Counted from the stretch's first letter, positions 24,578 to 36,592 are shown. The stretch: 64,000 nt of DNA from Elephas maximus indicus (GCF_024166365.1 NC_064822.1:100994823-101058822); one strand, 5' to 3'. Notes: generated by a model not told the origin, from the sequence alone. A program made the numbers and translations.

Positions 24578-24790
24578 ACCAGTCACAGAAGTACAAATAT
24601 TGTATGAACTCATTTAAATGAAAAGATAAGAAAGGCAAATGAATAGAGACTAAAGCTTTTTAGTAGTTACCAGGGAAGGGAGGGAGAGGGGAAAGGGGGG
24701 CTTAACAGTGATGGAAAAATCATGTTGATTAAGGGTAGGGTTGCACAACTGATTATTGTAATTGCTGTCAATAAATTATATACCTATAAA
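24578..24790 (+). repeat. Old L1 3' UTR fragment
   Basis: TATTGTATGAACTCATTTAAATG, TTTTTAGTAGTTACCAGG and TAATTGCTGTCAATAAATTA match the end of L1M-type elements (compare AGTTACCAGT at 22878). Confidence 0.55.
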
Positions 24791-24869
24791 AAGTTGATTT
24801 GCAAAAGTTGTGCAATATCTTTACAATGACGACAAAAAGAAAAAAGAGAGGGAGAGAAGCTTCTGAGGC

Positions 24870-25685
24870 TGCTTATGTGCAACTAAACACCTCATGGGAT
24901 TTAGTTCCTTGGTTTGGAGGTTTAGGGTCATGGTTTCATGGAACATCCCAGTTAATTGGCCTAATAACATGTTTAGTGCTTCTGTTCTACCTCCTAGTTT
25001 GTTGCATAGTTCCTGGGACCTTAAAAGCTCGCAAGTGGCCATCCAAGGCATAATAATTAGTCTCTATTTACCTGGAGCAGCAGAGGAAGAAAAGTCAGGA
25101 ACAGGAGGAGGATATGGAATGTGTGGCTCATTGCCTCCATGAACAACTGCCTCCTTTGCCAGGAGAACGGAAGAACTGGGTGGTGCCCAGCTACCATTAC
25201 CGAGTATTTTGATCAAAGATTCCATAGCAGAATCCTGATCAAAAGGGGGAAAATGCAGAGGAGAATTTCAAACTCTTGTGGACTGTAGACTTTCTGGAGC
25301 TGGGGAGGGTGGATGAACCCCTGATACTACTGTCGTGAAATAATCTTTAAAGTTTACACCAAAAATATCCTCTGAAATCTTCTTAGAACCAAACAATAGT
25401 TCAGCTTAACTAGTAAAAAATGGTCTTCCTTGAGGGTTATGTTGTTTTAAGAACTATGTATATGGGACCAAATTGACAACAATAACTCAAAAGTTTAGTT
25501 AGGAACCTTAGGGGGCCTTGAGTTTATGTTACTGAGGAAGGAAAAACTCAGAAAAGAAGGGTGAGAATGGTCTCACAACTTGAAGAATGGAATCAATGTC
25601 ACTAAATTGTGCATGTAGAAACTGTTAAATTGGTGTATGTTTTGCTGTGTATATTCTCAACAACAACAAAATAAACAATTTAGAA
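24870..25685 (+). mobile_element. L1 3' UTR fragment, second subfamily
   Basis: It shares landmarks with 40759-41434: TTAAAAGCTCGCAAGTGGCC, ATTTTGATCAAAGATTCC, CTGATCAAAAGGGGGAAAAT, GGATGAACCCC and CAATGTCACTAAATTGTG. It is clearly related to, but different from, the main 3' UTR type of the 19.3, 23.9, 27.4 and 31.0 kb copies. Confidence 0.7.
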
Positions 25686-25689
25686 AAAA

Positions 25690-26934
25690 TTTTATTGCGG
25701 TAAAATACATATATGTACGTATTTTATGTAGTATATATATATGTATGTATTTTGCCCTGTAGTAATTTAGAAAAAATTTATTGTGGTGAAGGCAACTGAG
25801 GAACTATTCTTTGTTTGGGCTGGCAAGGTGGCAACAGCCATAGCATTGGTGGATTGAGCTCATCCTTCTTTGCTTGTTTCAGCCCTCATTGTGCCATGGA
25901 CCTCTAAGGGCAGGACTGCAGCAGTAGACACAAATATAAGCAATTGTGCAGGGTCAGTGTTCAACAGTGTCACTGTGGGCAGCCACAGGACAGCAGTGGG
26001 AAAGAAGGATGCTGTGAGCTAATTCAATTCACCAGTTCTCTGCCTGGAATTTGGAAGCAGGCATCTTTGGAGTCCAATGCCTCTAGGGTTCTTAGACAAT
26101 TTGGATGTGGGGAATATCAAGAAAGATGCTGGGCATCTTATTAATTTGGCCAGGAGGGTACTCTGAATAATTTGAAGTTCAAACGGGAGAAGCAGGTCAT
26201 ACGAGTTGCAACATAAGTGTGTTAAATATTAGTTTTGCCTCATTTAGCTTTTTGGCTTTTAGCACTTTAATACTTTTACATGTCATACAGATTTTAAAAA
26301 TATTTATTCGTCTGACATTTTCCCTGTAGCTCCTGTGTTTTGTACCAAGAAAGGCCTTCCTCACTCCAAAGATATGTATGAGATACAGGTACACAGATAG
26401 TGACAGGAAAATTTTGACAGACTTTGGAATGGGCAAAAATGATTACTAGGTAAACTTTCAATGGAATGCTGTATGATCCTTTCAAGGTTATCTGGAAGGG
26501 TACCTACAATAGATATAATGGATAGTCATTAATTACAGTAATAAATTAACCACACTTTTTCAGTCTTGTTATAAGTTTTTGCCAAAGTCTGGTTCTTTAA
26601 TAAGAAAGACAGCCCCAGAGCCTCGTAGAAAAGGACTGTGCCAAGTACTTTAAACTATTGACACTTGAAAGAATAGACTCTTGGGTGCAAACTTCTGAGC
26701 TGACATTACTTAGACAACTTCCAGGCCTCCCTGTGGAGTAAGTACAGATTTAAAGGACTTTTTTTTAGTCCAAGAGCAGACACCTTTCAGAAGGAAGAAT
26801 GCTAACCCAAGATGCATCAGAAAATGGAATGAACTCATGATGGAAATTTTACTGTGATTGTTTGGAATGTTGTTGATGTTGTTTTAATGCTCTACTTTCT
26901 GGATATATAAGGATGCCATTTGTCCTTCTTCTTA
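25690..26934. other. Unclassified sequence with a TA-rich microsatellite
   Basis: A TATATATATG-type repeat lies at about 25705-25755. A short duplication of TTTAGAAAAAATTT brackets it (25678-25692 and 25767-25779). The rest (25790-26934) shows no recognisable gene or family. Confidence 0.35.
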
Positions 26935-27140
26935 AAAATACCAGTCGCCCTTGACTTGGTTCCAACTCATGGCAATCGCATGTGTGTCAGAGTACAGCTG
27001 TGCTCCACAGATTTTTCAACGGCTGATTTTTCATAAGTAGCTCACCAGGCCCTTCTTCTGATGTCCTTCTGGGTCAACTTGAACCACCAGCCCTTAGGCT
27101 AGCAATGAGTGTGTTAACTGTTTGCATAACCAGGGACTCC
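26935..27140 (-). repeat. AfroSINE, long-body subfamily, antisense
   Basis: Antisense tail (GACTTGGTTCCAACTCATGG), the extended body with TCACCAGGCCCTTCTTCTGA and TCTGGGTCAACTTGAACC, and a head ending CATAACCAGGGACTCC. Confidence 0.85.
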
Positions 27141-27317
27141 TCCTTCTCAAATTATTTGTCATCTGCAGTAATTCAGTAGAATCTACTTTTTGTAAACTGA
27201 AACATTTTTTTTTCTGCTTCTCATAGATGCCCCAGAATTAAAAAACTCTTATTAATATTTCCTTTCTCGGGACATTACTTACTGTTATTTGCATAGATTC
27301 AATCAGAATCTGTCTTC

Positions 27318-27414
27318 CTTTCTTCCATTGCCATTGAATTGATTCTCACTCAGAGACACCCTGTAGGACAGAGTAGAACTGCCCCATAGGGTTGCCAAGG
27401 CTGTATGTAATCTT
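27318..27414 (-). repeat. AfroSINE, antisense, 3' half of a copy split by L1
   Basis: Tail region (CATTGCCATTGAATTGATTC, GGACAGAGTAGAACTGCCCC) runs to TATGTAATCTT, where the L1 begins. The other half resumes at 36469 with the same TATGTAATCTT. Confidence 0.9.
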
Positions 27415-29195
27415 TTTTTTTTTTTCTGAACATTTTATTGTGTTTTAGGTGAGAGTTTACACAGCAAATTAGTTTCCCACTCAACAGTTCATACACAATT
27501 TGTTCTGTGACATTGGTTGCTATCTCTGCGATGTGTCAGCACTCTCCCCGTTTCCATCCTGCCTTTCCCGTTTCCAACCCTCCGGTTTCCCTGCTCGTCC
27601 TTGCCTTTTCATCTTTGCTTTTGGGCAAATGTTACCTGTTTGGTCTCCTGTAGTTCATTGGTCTAAGAAGCACAATCCTCACAGTTGTTATTGTTTATTT
27701 TATAGGCCAATCTATCATTTGGCTGACAGGTGGCCTCTGGGAGCAGCTTCAGTTCCAGGTTAAAAGGTATCTTAGAGTGATAGCTTCTGGGGCTCCCCTA
27801 GTCTCTATCAGTCCAGTAAATCTGGTTTTTCTCTCTCTCTCTTTTAAATGAATTTGAATTTTGCAGTACATTTTTCTCCCATTCTAACCAGGGCCCTCCA
27901 TTGTGTCCCTGGTCAGGGCAGTCAGTAATGGTAGCGGGGCACCATCTAGTTATTTTGGTCTCAGGCTAAAGGAGGCTGTGGTTCATGGAGACCACTAGTC
28001 TTGTGGACAAATTTCTTCCTTGAGTCTTTGGATTCCTTCATTCTCCTTTTCTCCAGATAAGAAGAGACCAAAAGTTGTATCTTAGATGGCCACTTGCAAG
28101 CTTTTAAGTCCCCAGATGCTACTCACCAAACTAGGATGTAGAACATCATTTTTATGAACTAGGTTATGCCAATCGACCTAGATGTCTCCTGAGACTATAG
28201 TCCTTAGGCTTCAAGCCCAGTAACTCAGCCCCACAAGGTGTTTGGATACATCTAAGAAGTTTCCTTAACTGTGGCCCCTATGTGCTCTGTTATGTGCAGC
28301 ACATACAAATATGTACACACAAATGCCCACTTCCATACCTATGTAAGCAAAGGCATGTACTCCCATATGTCCTCTCATACCTATATAGCATACATGTCTA
28401 CCTATGTAACCATCCACACATTTTGGTTATTATTACTGTTGTTGCAGAATCGTATACAGTATACATTTACCATAATTGTCCTTTATTCTTTGCGTACCTC
28501 TCAGTGTCTTCATTTACCTTGGTCATGTTGTGCTGACTTCCCCCATATTGTGTATTGCCTTTCTCTTCACCAGAATTAACAAGTGTCTACTATCTAGTAA
28601 ATGAGTCACCTTCCCTCCTCCTCCCATCCCTAGTAACCATCAAAGAGTATTGCTTTCTGTGTATAAATTTATTCTTGGCTTTTTATAAAGTGGTATTATA
28701 CAATATCTGTCCTCCTGGATTGACTTATTTCACTCAGCATAATGTTCTCCAGATTCATTGATGTTATGTTCCGTGGACTCATCATTACTCTTTATCATTG
28801 CATAGTATTCCATTGTACTTATGTACTGTATTTTGTTTATCCATTCATCCACTGATGGACACTTAGGTTGTTTCCATCTTTTTTGCTATTGTGAATAATG
28901 CTGCAATGAACATGGGTGTGCATCTATCTATGCATGTCACTGTTCTTATTTCTCTAGGATGTATATACCTAGGAGTGGGATTACTGGATCATATGACATT
29001 TCTATTTCTAGGTTTTTGAGGAAACACCATATTGTTTTCCACAGTGATTGTACCATTTTGCAATCCCGTTAGAGTTCCAATCTCCCCACAACCTTGCCAG
29101 CATTTGTTGTTTTGTTTTTTTTTGTTACTGCCATTCTTGCAGGGGTGAGATAGTATCTTATGGTAGTTTCACATCTCTCTCATGGCTAATGAGAA

Positions 29196-29400
29196 GGAGA
29201 CTTGGTGGCACAGTGGTTAAAGTGCTCGACTGCTAATCAAAAGCAGGCGGTTCAAACCCACCAGCCACTGTGTAGGAGAAAAATGTGGCAGTATGCTTCC
29301 ATAAAGAACCACAGCCTTGGAAACCGCATGGGGCAGTTCTATTCTGTCCTATTGAGTCACTATGAGTTGAAATTGACTTGACGACAGTGGGTTGGGCTTA
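29196..29400 (+). repeat. AfroSINE nested in L1 ORF2
   Basis: Head GACTTGGTGGCACAGTGGTTAAAG, B box GGTTCAAACCCACC, the CAGTATGCTTCCATAAAG body and the tail TCCTATTGAGTCACTATGAG. The L1 motif ATGGCTAATGAGAA on the left reappears as ATGGCTGAGAA on the right, an imperfect target duplication. Confidence 0.9.
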
Positions 29401-31039
29401 GTTTTGGGTAATGGCTGAGAATTGCGAGCATCTCTTTATGCGTTTGCTAGCTGCCTGAATGTCTTCTTTGATGAAGCGTCTCTTCATGTCCTTTTTCCAT
29501 TTCTTGATTGGATTGTTTGTCTTTCTGTTGCTGAATTGTTAAAGTTTTCTATATATTATAGAGATTAGACTCTTGTCAGATACGTTGTTACCAAATTTTT
29601 TTCCCAGTCTGTAGGTTCTCTTTTTATAATTTTGGTAAAGTCTTTTGATGAACATAGGTATTTAGTTTTCAGGAGTTCCTAGTTATCTAGTTTTTCTTCT
29701 GTGATATGTTCATTTTTAGTTATGTTTGATAGTGTATTTATTCCATAAATTAGGACCCCTAGCTTTGTCCTTATGTTATCTTCCAGGAACTTTACAGTCT
29801 TAGGTTTAACATTTAGGTCCTGATTCATTTTGAGTTAGTTTTGTGTAGGATCCTGTTTCATTTTTCTGCAAATGGATACCCAGTTTTGCCAGCACCATTC
29901 GTTAAAGAAACTATCCCTTCCCCATTGAATGGACTTCAACACTTTGTCAAAGATCAGCTATCCATAGCTGGATGGATTTTGGGGCTCTCAGTTGTGTTCC
30001 ATTGGTCTATGTGTCTGCTGTTGTACCACACAAGGCTGTTTTGACCACTGTGGCTGTATAGTAAGTTCTGAGATCAGGGAGTGTGAGCCTCCTACTTTGT
30101 TCTTCTTCTTTGATAATGCTTGGACTGTTTGGGGCCTCTTTCCTCTCCATATGAAGTTGGAGATTAGTTTTTCCATTTCATTAAAAAATGTTTTTGGGAT
30201 TTGAAACACGATTGCGTTGTTTCTATAGATCGCTTGGGTAATATTGACATTTTCACAATGTTAAGTCTTCCAATCCATGAGCCTGGTATGTTTACGCATT
30301 TATGTAGGTCTCTTTGTTTCTTGCAGTAGCATTTTGTAGTTTTTCTTGTATAAATCTTTTACTTTCCTAGTCAGATTTAGTCTTAGGTATTTTATTATTT
30401 GGGGGGCAATTGCAAATGGTATTGTTTTCTTGATTTCCTTTTCGGAGTTCTCCTTGTTAGTGTAGAGAAATCCGACTGATTTTTCTATGTTGCTCTTGTA
30501 CCCTGCCACTTTGGTGAACTCTTGTATTAGTTCCAGTAAACTTTCTTGTGGAATCTCTGGGATTTTCTGTGTATAGGATCACGTCATCTGCAAATAGTGA
30601 TAGTTTTACTTCATCCTTGCCAATTTGAATGACTTTTATTTTCCTTTCTTGCCTTCTTGCTCTGCCTAGGACTTAGGTAGAATATTATAAGAGTGATGAT
30701 AACGGTCATCCTTGTCTCATTTCCATTCTCAAGGGAATGCTTTCAATCTCTCTCCATTGAGAATAATGTTGGCTATTGGTTTTGTGTATATACCCTTAAT
30801 TATGTTGAAGAATTTTCCTTCAATTCCTATTTTGCCGAGAGTTTTTCTCAGGAAAGCGTGTTGGGTTTTATCAAATGTCTTTTCTGCATCAGTTGAGATG
30901 ATCATGTGATTATTTTCCTTTGTTTTATTTATGTGGGAATTATGTTGATTGATTTTCTAATGTTGAATCACCCTTGCATCACTGGTGTGAATCCCACCTG
31001 ATTGTAATACATTATTTTTTTGATGTCCTATTATAAAAA

Positions 31040-31520
31040 GATTTTTTTTATTCTACTTTAGATGAAGGTTTACAGAGCAAATCAATTTCTCATTAAACAA
31101 CTAATATACATATCATTTTGTGACATTGGTTGCCAACCCCACATGTCAACACTCTCCCCTTCTCGACTTTGGGTTACCAGTTATCCTGTCCCCTCCTGCC
31201 TTCTCATCCTTGCCCCTGGGCTGGTGCGCTCATTTAGTCTCATTTGATTTTGTGTGCCTGTCTAATCTTTGACTGAAGGTGAACCTCAGGAGTGACTTCA
31301 GTACTGACTTAAAAGGATGTCTGGGGGCCATACTCTCGGGGTGTCTCCAGTCTCTGTCAGGCCAGTAAGTCTGGTCTTTCTTTTTTGAGTTAGAATTTTG
31401 TTCTACATTTTTCTCCAGCTCTGTCTGGGACTCTGTATTGTGATCTCTGTCAGAGCAGTCAGTGGTGGTAGCTGGGCACCATCTAGCTTTGCTGGATTCA
31501 GCCTGGTATTAGCAGCCTCC
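31040..31520 (-). mobile_element. L1 3' UTR fragment nested inside the L1 ORF2
   Basis: A poly-T start then TTACAGAGCAAATCAATTTC, ACTCTCCCCTTCTCGACTT, CTCTGTCAGGCCAGTAAGTC, TTCTACATTTTTCTCCAGC and GGGCACCATCTAGCTTTGC. This is the same 3' UTR family in antisense. L1 ORF2 sequence continues on both sides (up to 31035 and from about 31525). Confidence 0.8.
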
Positions 31521-31565
31521 ACCAGAATTTTGTTGAGAGAATTTTTGTGTCTATATTCATGAACG

Positions 31566-31748
31566 ATCAAAAGAAAGAAAGAAAGAAAAACCAAACTCAT
31601 TGCCATCAATTTGTTTCTGACTCATAGTGACCCTATAGGACAGAGTAGAACTGTACCATGGGGTTTCCAAAGAGTGGCTGGTGGATTTGAACTGCCAACC
31701 TTTTTATTAGCAGCTGCTCTTTTAACCACTGCACCACCATGTCTCCTC
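31566..31748 (-). repeat. AfroSINE nested in L1, with a GAAA tract
   Basis: A (GAAA)n run at 31571-31589, antisense tail TTGCCATCAATTTGTTTCTG, the GGACAGAGTAGAACTGTACC core and a head ending CACCACCATGTCTCC. L1 ORF2 resumes with TTATCTGTAATTTTC. Confidence 0.88.
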
Positions 31749-33523
31749 AAGAGCGACATTTATCTGTAATTTTCTTTTTTTGTTGTTGTATCTTTGCCTG
31801 GGTTCGGTATCAGGGTTATGCCGGCTTCATAGAATGAATTAGAAATTATTCCTTCCTTTTCTACCTTCCAGAATAGTTTAAGCAGAAATGGTGTCAATTC
31901 TCTGAATGTTTGGGAGAACTCTCCACTGAAGCCATCTGGGCCAGGGCTTTTTTTTGTTGGGAGTTTTTGGTTTTTTTTTTAATGACATCTTCAATTTCTC
32001 CTTTTGTTATGGATCTATTTGTGTTTCTTTGTTTTTAACCTCTGTGTATGTTAGCTTAGGTGGATAGTGTGGTTCTAGAAATTTGTCCATTTCTTCCAGG
32101 TTTTCAAATTTGTTACAATACAGTTTTTCATAATATTCTGTAATAATACTCTTTATCTCATTTGGTTCTGTCATAATGTCACCCATTTCATTTCTTATTT
32201 TGTTTATTTATGTTTTCTCATTTTTTTCCTTTGTCAATTTGGCCAGTAATTTGTCAATTCTATTGATCATTTCAAAGAACCAAGGTCTAGTTTTTTGATT
32301 CTTTCTATTGTTTTTCTGTTTCATTTATCTCTGTTCTAATCTTTATTTCCTTTCTTCTGGTGGCTGTGGACTTCTATTGCTATTCCTTTTTTATTTGTTC
32401 AAATTGGAAGGTTAAGTTATTGATTTTAGATCTTTCTTCTTTTTTGATGTACACATTCGTTGCTACAAATTTTTCTTTGAGCACTGCTTTTGCTGTGTCC
32501 CAGAAGTTTGGGCATATTGTATCTTCATTCTTGTTTGTTCTAAGAATTTTTAAATTTTATTTTTAATTTCTTCTATGACCTAGTAGTTTCTAAGTAAGCT
32601 GTTATGCAGTTTCCATCTATTTAATTTTTTTTTTTTCCTAGCTCTGTTATTGATTTCTAGTTTTATAGCATTATGGTCAGAGAAGATGCTTTGTATTATG
32701 TCAGTGTTCTTTTAATTTATCAAGTCTTGCTTTGTGGCCTAGAATATGGTCTATTCTGGAGAATGATCCATGTACATTGGAGAAGAACGTGTATTGTGCT
32801 GCAGTTGTGTGGTGTGTTCTCTTTATGTCTATGAAGTCAGGTTGATTGATTGTGTTATTTAGGTCTTCTGTATCTTTTTTTTAGTTTCTTTCTAGTTGTT
32901 CTGCCTGTCATTGAAAGTGGCGTGTTAAAGTCTCCTACTGTTGTAGAACTGTCCGTTTCTCTTTTCAATTCTGTTAGAGCTATTTTATGCACTTTGGAAC
33001 TCTGTCATTGGTTGTGTTAACGTTTATTATTGTTATGTGTTCTTGGTGGATTGACCCTTTAATCATTATACAGTGCTCTTGTCTCTTATAATGGATTTTG
33101 ACTTAAAGTCTATTTTACTCAAAATTATTATTGCTATGCCTGCTCTTTTGAATGCTGTTTGCTTGTTATAATTTTTTCTATCCTTTGATTTTTAACTTAT
33201 GCCTTTGTGTCTAAGGTGTGTCTCTTGTAGGCAACATATTAACGGGTCATGTTTTTTTAATCCATTCTGCCACTCTGTCTCTTGACTGGTGCATTTAATC
33301 CGTTTACATTCAGTGTGATTAATGATAAGTGTGGATTCATAGCTGACATTTTTAAAGCTTTTTTGTTGTGTTGACAGTTTCTTTGTTCCTCTTCGTTTTC
33401 TGTGCTGAGATTTTTTTTTTGTATATGGGTTTTCTTTTTTTTATTGATTTTTGTTGTTTTTGCATTTACTGCAGGTTTTTGGTTTTCTTCTTTATTTTGG
33501 TGAGTAATTTATCACTTTTTTTG

Positions 33524-33570
33524 TGATTTTAAGAGGATTAAGAAGTTTATCTTAATCCTCTTAAAATCAA
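33524..33570. repeat. Perfect 20-base inverted repeat with 6-base loop
   Basis: TGATTTTAAGAGGATTAAGA (33524-33543), loop AGTTTA, then its exact reverse complement (33550-33569). It lies between the ORF2 and ORF1 regions of the antisense L1 and next to the fold-back segment that follows. It is not part of the normal L1 layout as known. Confidence 0.85.
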
Positions 33571-33630
33571 AACAGTCTGTTATATCTTGAAATTGCTTGA
33601 CTTCCTCCCCATACAAAAGTTTTATAACTG

Positions 33631-33846
33631 CCATATTTTTTCACAAATAATGTGTGCCTTCTGTGCTTCTTTGTCGGCCATGCCCTCCCCTCTCGAGGCA
33701 CCCTCACAAGTGCTGCCATGCCAGTCTTCTTCCATAAGTTGTTGTAAAACAATTAGCATACTGTGTTTACAAAAATACCTCACAGGGGGAGGGCATGGCC
33801 AGCAAAAAAGTGCAGAAGATATGCACTATATGTGTAAAAATATGGT
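33631..33846. repeat. Fold-back (inverted-repeat) element, unclassified
   Basis: The left arm (33631-33698) and the reverse complement of the right arm (33778-33846) align over about 68 bases at roughly 75%, both running from CCATATTTTT to GGCCATGCCCTCCCC. A spacer of about 80 bases separates them. It interrupts the L1 between ORF2 and ORF1 and may be a MITE-like DNA element. The family is not recognised. Confidence 0.65.
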
Positions 33847-34385
33847 ACATCTTTTACTCACCCTTTTTGTTTTGAAATTGTCATCATTTACAGCTTGACG
33901 CCTCTGGTTCCTTGTTTTCAGTTTAGTGGCTTTATTTTGATTTGCAGAGTCTTTTTCTGGGTTGATATCTGGGTGGCATGTGTCTTTATCTCAGGTTGTT
34001 ATTTGATATCACCGGTTCTCTATCAGAAGGACTCCCTTTAACATTTCTTGTAAGGCTGGTTTGGTTTTTACAATTTCCCTTAGTTTCTGCTTATCATGGA
34101 ATGTCTTAGTTTTGACATAAATTTTCAAAAACGGTTTTGCTGGATATATCATTCTTGGTTGGCAATTCTTTTTTATTCAGGATTTTATATGTTTCATCCC
34201 ATTGCCTTCTTGCTTGCATGGTTTCTGATGAGAAATCAGTACTTAGACTTATTGGTACCCCTTTGTAAATGATATTTTGTTTTTCATGAGCTGCTTTCAG
34301 AATTCTTTTTTTGAATTTGGTTTTGGAAAGTTTGATTATGACATGTCTTGGTGATTTTGGGGGGGGTGGTCTATCCTGTATGGGT

Positions 34386-34544
34386 GGAGCCCTGGTGGCA
34401 CAGTGGTTAAGAGCTCCTCCGCTGACCAAAATGTTGTCTATTCAAATCTACAAGCCGCTCCCTAGAAACCCTATGGGGCAGTTCTACTGTGTCCTATAGG
34501 GTCACTATGAGTCAGAATAGGCTCAACAGCAACAGATTTAGTTT
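34386..34544 (+). repeat. AfroSINE nested in L1 ORF1
   Basis: Head GAGCCCTGGTGGCACAGTGG, then a shorter form lacking the middle body, and the tail GTCCTATAGGGTCACTATGA. The target duplication TATCCTGTATGGG (34373-34385) versus TATCCTGTGTGGG (34545-34557) matches 12 of 13 bases. It splits the ORF1 coding remnant. Confidence 0.92.
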
Positions 34545-35259
34545 ATCCTGTGTGGGGTTCATTGAGCTTCTTGATGGCAAACTTCTCGTCTTTCATGATA
34601 TTTGGGGAATTTTCAGCCAATATATCTTCAAAAACCCTCTTGGAACTTTTCTTTTTTGTCTCCTCTTCTGGAATTCCTATTACACATAAATTATTCCTCT
34701 TGATGATGTCCCACATAACTCTTAGGCTTTCTTCATTCTTTTTTTGATTGTTTCTCAAACAAATTAATATCAAGGAATTTATTCTCTATTTCACTGACTC
34801 TTCTATCAGTGCAATTCTACTTCCATGTCCTTCCATTGAGTTATCACTTTCTGAGATTTTATAGTTAATCTTCTGAATTTCTAGTTGTTGTTTTTATATG
34901 GTTTCTAATTGTCTATTGAGTCTGTCATTTTGTTTTTGTATTGTTTTCCTGAATTCTTCAAGGGTTTTTTTTTTTTTCCTCTGTTTCCCTTGATCTCTTT
35001 GAGGAGCCTATACATAAATTTTTTTAATTCCTTCTCAGATGGTTCTATTGTTTCTTCCTCTGGAAGGTTTTCTTTCCCCTTGTTTTGCTTTCTTGTTTCT
35101 GTCATCTTATCCTGTTTTTTCATTTGATTTGCTATTGTCTGCTATCTCTGATGCATTAAGGTATTATTTATGTATGTATTTATTGATTGATTGTATGTTT
35201 GTTTGTTTTGTCCTGATTTTTTGTTTTGTTTTGATATACCAGGACTGGCAGGGCATGTA

Positions 35260-35700
35260 TGCTTTGCCAATCACTTGTCTGGTGGCAAGGGAGCACTCAC
35301 CATCTGTTGCTGGGTGGGCAGGGCAGTGGTGGTCAGGTTGAGCATGCATTGCTGTTCACTGGGCATGTGGGGTGGCTGAGGAAGTGTGTGTGCTGCTGCC
35401 TGTCCTTGGTCCAGTAGTGCAGGAGTGCACAATGGTGCTTGCTGAGTGGGTGTGGCATTGGGTGGGCGGGTGTGGTGGGTGACCAGCAGCATGGGCGAAC
35501 TCACTGCTGCTCACCTGATGGGTGGAGCAGTGGGTGGTGTGGTGTGGTGGGTGACCAGGGGTGCAGGAGTGTTCTCTGCTGTGACCAGATGTATGAGAGT
35601 GTTCTCTGCTGCTTGCTGGGTGGATAGGGTGGCAGACAGGGGAGTGTGGTGGGGAAGCAGGGGCATAGGAGTGTTCACTGCTGCTTGGTGAGTGGGCGAC
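35260..35700 (-). repeat. Tandem-repeat region in the L1 5' UTR
   Basis: About six imperfect GC-rich units of roughly 60-75 bases. Recurring phrases are GAGTGTTCTCTGCTG, GTGTGGTGGGTGACCAG and TGCTGGGTGGGTAGG variants. L1 5' UTRs of several mammals carry such monomer-like repeats. Confidence 0.7.
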
Positions 35701-36468
35701 GTGGAAGTTGGGGCTGGGTAGAGAAAGAAGAGGGGGTTCATACCATGGTCCCTGGGCAGGGGTGGGGAATTCATGCCACTAACCATTAGGAAGGTATAGG
35801 GAGGGAGAAGTAGTCTTCGGATCACCAGGTGTGGGTTTCTGGGCATAGCACCTTGGTTGCAGCCAGCAATTGGGACCTGGCCCTGACCATGTGCTAGAAG
35901 GGGCTACCCAGAGTCCATTCAGGTGGGGGACCTCCTGCTGACACTCTACAGATCTATTACTCTGTGTGTACCATTCACCCTAATGGTCTGAGACTGTTGC
36001 TGCTTAGTACTCATGTCTCTGGATCCTGGTTCCCTCCTTGTTCTGTGGATGCCAGGATTCCTGGAGCTCTTGCCCTCCTGCCTGTACTTTCCCTCCTTAC
36101 ACCTGATTCATGTCCTGTTCACCTTGCTTCACTCTGGATATGTCTGCACAGTTTTTATGTCTCCTATTGGGAATTCTGTGACGTTGCTTTCCTGTGCTAC
36201 TCACCCAAGATTGCTGCTGGCTTTGTCTCAAGATGGCCATGCTGTGGCAGGCAGGTTGGCAGGGCATCTCGGCCCCATATCTCTCCTCATTCACTGTTTT
36301 TGTTCAGTTTCTTCTTCCAATTGGTGTTCAATATAACTCTTTAGCCTTCCATTTGATGCTTAGGGTTCCAGGTTTGTCATCTGTATCTGTTTCTCTTGGT
36401 TTCTCCAGTCTTTGCTGTAGAGGCATGGCATTGTGTGTCTGACTAAGCCACCATCTTGGTCCATCATC

Positions 36469-36592
36469 TATGTAATCTTCATGGAAGCAGACTGCTAAAT
36501 CTTTCTCCCACAGGGCAGCTGGTGGGTTTGAACAACTGACCTTTTGGTTAGCAGCCAGGTGCTTAACCACTGTGCCACTAGGACTCACTGTC
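36469..36592 (-). repeat. AfroSINE, antisense, 5' half of the copy split by L1
   Basis: Continues from TATGTAATCTT with CATGGAAGCAGACTGCTAAA, TGGTGGGTTTGAACAACTG and a head ending ACTGTGCCACTAGGACTC. With 27318-27414 it makes one SINE. Confidence 0.9.

Larger units (their letters stand above)
27415..36468 (-). mobile_element. Complete-looking L1 inserted in an AfroSINE (about 8 kb of L1 plus nested insertions)
   Basis: The 11-base duplication TATGTAATCTT (27404-27414 and 36469-36479) marks both ends. In antisense order from the poly-T: 3' UTR (27425-28600), ORF2 (about 28650-33400; for example WRGKRPQTVQALSKKKNK at 30100-30209 and NSEKEIKKTIPFAIAPQIIK in 30300-30509), ORF1 (about 34100-35123, with TKFKKRILKAAHEKQ and NNQKKNEESLRVMWDI), a GC-rich 5' UTR, and the 5' end at CCACCATCTTGG (36450-36461). 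Many stops and nested repeats mean it cannot move. Confidence 0.92.

Noticed and set aside
25790..26180. Possible processed pseudogene
   Set aside because: I could not match any translation to a known protein family and saw no poly-A tail or duplication, so it is left unclassified.
35439..35691. Open frames in the GC-rich 35.4-35.7 kb region as a possible gene or CpG-island promoter
   Set aside because: The region is the L1 5' UTR with tandem repeats. CpG content is low and frames are repeat-derived.
36013..36344. Two overlapping Ser/Leu/Cys-rich open frames of 107-126 residues
   Set aside because: They read through the antisense L1 5' UTR in the wrong orientation and have no recognisable domain.
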